DNA of 64,000 nucleotides, from the NCBI GenBank assembly GCA_946800325.1, contig OX326959.1, forward strand, positions 24,807,447 through 24,871,446, given 5' to 3'. The stretch is from Luzula sylvatica (taxonomy: Eukaryota; Streptophyta; Magnoliopsida; Poales; Juncaceae). The position numbers and the translations under genes are program-made. The notes beneath the pieces were generated by a model. It had not been told where the DNA came from. It did not search any database and was given only the letters and a program-made list of their open reading frames with translations. Of the stretch, positions 59,987-64,000 are shown piece after piece (the first letter of the stretch is position 1; the number at the start of each line of letters is the position of its first letter).

Positions 59987-61394
59987 TGTTGGTTCAAATT
60001 TCCTGATAGTTTGATTATTTCAAAACACTGTCATTACTAATGTATACATCCAGAAAAGTGCAGGATAACATAGGTACGATACGAAGATGAAGGAGGACTT
60101 GTGAAGGAGGATTTCATTGGATTACATCAAGAATCAGGACATGAAGTCTCAAGATAAACAAGAAAAGAAGAACACAAGGAAGGCCATTGGAATACATCAA
60201 GAATCAAGATGTTGAAGCCTTCCGTGAGTGGGATACGCCACAAATAAATCATAGGTACAAACCTAGTAGAACTCAAGTAAAATCATGTTCAAAATAACAA
60301 AGAGTTCAGTCAAGCAGGAAGTGCGTTCTGAACGAACTCAAAGTCCGTTCAGAACGGACTTGCCACATATCAAAACTATTAAACCTTGATTAGAACCAAA
60401 CGTGTCACAGGGATGTGTGCGTTCGAACGAACAATCATGTCCGTTCGAACGGACAATTAGAATCCGTTCACCCACCTTCTGAGTGCGTTGAACGGACAAT
60501 CCTTCCTGTGAACGAAAAATGTCACAGGGATGTGTTCGTTCGAACGAACACACATGTGCGTTCGAACGGACAACCTGGAATCCGTTCACCCACTTTTCAG
60601 TGCGTTGAACGGACTCTTGTTCCTGTGAACGCAAAATGCTATGTATAATTGAGTCCGTTACGAACGGACATTGTCCGTTCGAACGGATCCAAGATGTACT
60701 TGCACGTTATTTTGAAACGGCTAGTGCAAACTACAAGTGCGTTCTGAACGGACTTTATGCGTTCAAACGCACTTCAAGTTTTCTGAAGGATTTCTATAGA
60801 GAGTATAAATAGAATCCTTCATGGGTCTCTCTCTTCAACTCCTTCACTTGAAAAACATTCAAACCTAAAAAGAGAGAAACCCTAAGCTGTGATTATCTAT
60901 ATCCATTGATAGCTTGAGAAACCTCTTTAGATCGTTGATCTACTTTCGATATTCTCCACTAATCGTATCCCACTCACGTGACCGATCACGTTGTAGCTCG
61001 ATTAGTGAAAAAGTGTAATAGGCTAGTGCAACAAATTGTAAAGAGCCTAAGCTATAGATCGATAGAAGCGTGTAAATCGATCTAGGCAAATCCTTGTAAT
61101 CGAGTTGAGTTGGAATTCAATCGAAAGCCAAAAAGAGGCACAAGGCATTCCCGGAGACGTAGGTACTCGCAAATAATTGAGTCGGTCAATTAAGCGAGTA
61201 AAGGGTGAGTTAAAGCTACAAAGCAACCACCTACCGAACTTCGTAAACAAACATCTTGTGTCAAAGTGTTTGTACGGTATCATCTTTATCATCTAAATTA
61301 TTATTTATTCCGCACCGTAAATTAGGTTTAAATCTAAACTAAGTGTAAGTTAGATTGCCAAATTTACCCCCCTCTAGGTTAGAATTAACCAACA
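59987..61394 (+). repeat. 3' LTR of element A
   Basis: Same length (1408 bp) as the 5' LTR. Differences noticed: GGGCTTGTG/GGACTTGTG, AAACCATAGG/AAATCATAGG, TGTGTGCGTTCG/TGTGTTCGTTCG, GGACCCAAG/GGATCCAAG, AGGTCTAAA/AGGTTTAAA. TATA box at 60804-60811. Confidence 0.95.
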
Positions 61395-61399
61395 CAACT

Positions 61400-62796
61400 C
61401 CATGTCGATTAGATCGGTCTTGGAAAGGGAGAAGCTAGTCGGCAAGAAATATCTTGACTGGAACCGTAACCTAAGAATTGTTCTTAGGCAAGAGTGCAAG
61501 AGTCACGTGTTAGACACGAAGATGGTGACTCCCGATGACAATGCTTCGACCGAAGAAAAAGCGGCATATGACAAACTTAAGAAAGAGTCAAATGATGTGA
61601 CGTGCCTCATGTTGGCATGTATGGACGCGGATTTGCAGAACCAATTCGAGGATTCGGATGCGTACGAAATTAACGCGACGCTCAAGGAAATGTTCCAAGA
61701 GCAAGAACGCATTGAAAGGTTCAATACGTTGAAAGAGTTGGTTAATTGTAAGATGCCTAACGGATCTTCGGTTAGCACTCACATGTTAAAGGTACAAGCG
61801 TTGATTGATCGTCTCGAAAAATTGGGAGAAAAGGTGTCACCAATAATGCAACAAGATTTGATCTTGTGTGCATTGCCACCGATTTCCTCGACTTTCGTGA
61901 CGAACTATCATATGTATTCGATGAACAAGATGATTCTCGAGCTCCATGGGATGCTCAAGAACTTTGAATCGGAGATGCTTAAGGCGTCGGGGGAACCCAA
62001 AGCAAGAGTTGCTAGAGATGTCCTCATGATTCAAGGTGGAATTCGTAAGAAACAAAAGTCCAAGGGCGGTGCGGGCAAGTCGTTGTCCAAACCTAAGACT
62101 AAAGGAAAGGAGAAATCCGAGGATGTCACCTGCTTCCATTGCAAAAAGAGTGGGCATTGGAAGAGAAATTGCAAGATTTACCTCGAGGAGGTGAAGAAAA
62201 GCAAGGGGAAGGATTTGGAAGCCGGAACCGCAGGTATGACTATTATAGATGTTAACGTTTCAATTTTGGACAATTGGGTATTAGATACCGGTTGTGGAAC
62301 TCATATTTGTCGAAATATGCAGGTTCTTCAAAATAGAAGGAAGTTAGCACGAGGTGAAGTGGATCTTCGAGTTGGGAATGGAGCAAAAGTTGCTGCGTTG
62401 GCCGTCGGAGATGTTTATCTTACTTTACAGAGTGGATTTATTTTAGAACTAAATAATTGTTATTTTGTTCCAAGTTTGTGTAAGAACATTATTAGTGTGT
62501 CTATACTTGCTAATGATGGTTATGAATTTATTATTCAGAATAATGAATTTTCTATTTGTAAGGATAATTTATTCTATGGAAATGTTCTATTAGAAAATGT
62601 CCTTTACGTTTTAGACGTGAATTACACAAATGATAAATCAATCTATAATATAAACACAAATCGGATTAAATCTAAAGTTGATAATAAAACTTACTTTTGG
62701 CATTGTCGACTTGGCCATATAAATGAGAAGCGTATCTCAAAACTCCATAAGGATGGACTTTTGGACTCATTTGAATTTGATTCATTTGAAAATGTC
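61400..62796 (+). CDS. Element B gag-protease-GAG-pre (3' piece, split by element A)
   Basis: Open from 61402 (MSIRSVLEREKLVGKKYLDW) for 502 codons. The reading frame joins to MTSINTNS upstream of element A. UBN2-type gag spans about residues 10-200 (CLMLACMDADLQNQFEDSDA, LKEMFQEQERIERFNTLKEL). A basic linker (RKKQKSKGGAGKSLSKPKTK) precedes an intact zinc knuckle CFHCKKSGHWKRNC (about 244-257). Protease reads WVLDTGCGTHICRN (about 292-305), and GAG-pre reads WHCRLGHINEKRISKLHKDG. No stop up to about 62796. After that the sequence changes to a degenerate second copy of gag. Element B thus had an intact gag when A inserted. Confidence 0.88.
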
Positions 62797-63530
62797 CTTG
62801 ATAGTCAAAGAATAGTTCTTAGACTTAAAGGAACGTGTTGGACACGGAAAATGGTAAATTCGGGGCTCGAGACTTTGGCTTTAGAGAAAGCCGGGTTCGA
62901 TAAACTTTAAGAAGGAATCGAACGATATTACGTGCCTTGTGGTGGCATGTATAGTCGTGAATTTCTCAAAAATGTTTTGAGAATTCGAGTGCTTACGAAA
63001 GTAAAACACAACGCTCACGAAATAGCTTCAAGAGCTAGAGCGCGTTGAATGGTTCAATGCGGCTCAAAGAGTAGGTTAATTTTGAGACGCCTTATGGGTC
63101 TTTGATTAACACTCATGTGTTGATGGTACGAGATTTGATCTTCGTGACCGAATATCATATGCATTTGATAGATAAGTCGATCCAGAAATTGCATGAGATG
63201 CGATTTAAATTTGAATTAGAGATGCTAGTAGCATCCAATTAGGAATCCAATGCATATAGATGCGTAGATGTTCTTATAATTCAAGGGCGGGATCGGAAGA
63301 AATAAATGTCTAAGGATAGTTTGGGAAAATGTTTTCCAAACAGAAAGTTCGGACAAAGAGTTGTCCAAACTAATGACTCAAAGAACGGTGAAATCCGAGG
63401 AGGATTAAACCTAGAAGTTAATTGCTTCTTTTGGCATTGCCATCTTGGCCATATAAACGAGATACGCATATCTAGATTCCATATGATGGATTGCTAGAAT
63501 CATTCGAATTAGATTCGATTGATTAATGCG
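62797..63530 (+). pseudogene. Decayed second copy of gag within element B
   Basis: From about 62810 the sequence realigns with gag. RIVLRLKGTCWTRKMVNSGL is the counterpart of RIVLRQECKSHVLDTKMVTP, then KESNDITCLVVACI matches KESNDVTCLMLACM, then ELERVEWFNAAQRV, EYHMHLIDKSIQKLHEMRF and DVLIIQGRDRKK match later gag in order, with stops and small deletions. It then jumps directly to a second GAG-pre, FFWHCHLGHINEIRISR (about 63430-63480), lacking the knuckle and protease. This is a rearranged internal duplication, or the remains of a related element that has recombined with B. Confidence 0.72.
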
Positions 63531-64000
63531 ATATTTATTTATTAGGCAAGATGACAAAAGGCATCATTCTCCAAAGGTTGGAGAAAGATCCAACGAATTA
63601 TTGGAAATTACATAAAGATGTAAATGTTCCGATAAGTTCCGAGGCAAGAGGAGGCTATCGGTATTTTGTTATGTTTACGGACGGTTAAAGTAGATAGGAT
63701 AACATCTATTTAATGCGTGCCGAAGCGGACACTTTTGAAATGTTCAAAGAGTTTCAAAAACAAAATACAAAATCGACTTAGCAAGAAAATCAAAGCCCTT
63801 TGATAGGATCGAGGAGGCGAGTATTTGAGCTACGCACTTCGATAGGATCGAAGAGGCGATATTTGAGTTATAAGTATTGATGATCATTTATGATTGTGGA
63901 ATCGTTTTACAATTATCTTCTTTTCGGAACATTGAGATGTATTCGAAAAGAGGAAATGAACGCATGTTGGACATGGTTCGATAAATGATAAGTCAAACGG
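63531..64000 (+). pseudogene. Integrase remnant of element B or a related copia
   Basis: LGKMTKGIILQRLEKDPTNY, SSEARGGYRYFVMFTDG (stop), YLMRAEADTFEMFKEFQKQN match the start of the copia integrase core. Near 63800 and 63840 the sequence GATAGGATCGARGAGGCGA is repeated, giving two damaged copies of the (S)DRGGEYLSY motif. It continues beyond the window. Confidence 0.7.

Larger units (their letters stand above)
51461..61394 (+). mobile_element. Element A: young SIRE/Maximus-type Ty1/copia retrotransposon, 9934 bp
   Basis: Complete structure: 5' LTR 51461-52868, primer-binding site 52871-52882, gag, pol, a third ORF after pol, polypurine tract, and 3' LTR 59987-61394. The LTRs are both 1408 bp with about five substitutions seen by eye. 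The 5-bp target duplication is CAACT (51456-51460 and 61395-61399). The LTR termini are TGTTGG..CCAACA. A third ORF between pol and the 3' LTR, several polypurine tracts and long LTRs place it with the SIRE lineage. It has a gag frameshift, a stop in pol and a short in-frame deletion in integrase, so it is probably not autonomous despite its youth. Confidence 0.96.
49128..64000 (+). mobile_element. Element B: Ty1/copia retrotransposon inserted in element C, extends past window
   Basis: The 5' LTR (49128-50019), primer-binding site (50021-50032), a long untranslated leader (50033-51438) and gag/protease follow in order, but gag is split after codon 7 by element A (51461-61394). The remainder continues from 61395 through gag, protease and GAG-pre, then a decayed duplicated gag segment and integrase remnants to the window end. 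The 3' LTR is not in the window, so completeness and age cannot be judged. Confidence 0.88.

Overview
This window looks like nuclear DNA of a dicot angiosperm. The evidence is AT-rich intergenic sequence, GT..AG introns, two recognisable plant genes, and a dense load of plant-type transposable elements: Ty1/copia LTR retrotransposons, L1-like LINEs, a tRNA-derived SINE, CACTA, MULE-like and hAT elements. I cannot name the species.

Host genes. SMO2 (sterol C4-methyl oxidase, 7 exons, 268 aa) lies at 2680-4514 on the plus strand and looks intact. A tropinone-reductase-like SDR on the minus strand (6487-7685) looks broken. A single-exon SUPERMAN-type C2H2 zinc-finger repressor with a C-terminal EAR motif (38110-38766) looks intact and has an overlapping uORF. 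A multi-exon plant-mobile-domain gene (34290-36110) and fragments of a coiled-coil gene (about 17790-18520) are decayed.

Layout. 7.9-8.7 kb: two abutting MITEs. 9.1-13.3 kb: a decayed, 3'-truncated minus-strand copia. 13.3-23.2 kb: a patchwork of CACTA ends, a 2.4 kb foldback MULE-like element, a captured gene fragment and microsatellites. 23.3-24.9 kb: a solo LTR. 27.7-32 kb: a LINE split by a solo LTR. 40.8-45.2 kb: two 5'-truncated LINEs, one carrying a SINE and the other carrying an unexplained ORF downstream of its RT ORF.

45.3-64 kb is a nested stack. Copia C contains a solo LTR, which itself contains a hAT MITE. Copia C is also interrupted by copia B (49128 to beyond the window). B is interrupted in its gag start by a young SIRE-type copia A (51461-61394, LTRs 1408 bp with about 5 differences). 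Most junctions are supported by target-site duplications and by reading frames that are restored when the insert is removed.

Main unexplained signal. Paired short palindromes (core TTCGAA in one set of elements, TCCGGA in another), with a centre-to-centre spacing of 21-23 bp, recur in the LTRs, a leader and an internal spacer of at least three distinct copia families in this window. A second strong structural signal is a 23-bp inverted repeat that places the polypurine tract and the 3' LTR start of element A in a hairpin loop.
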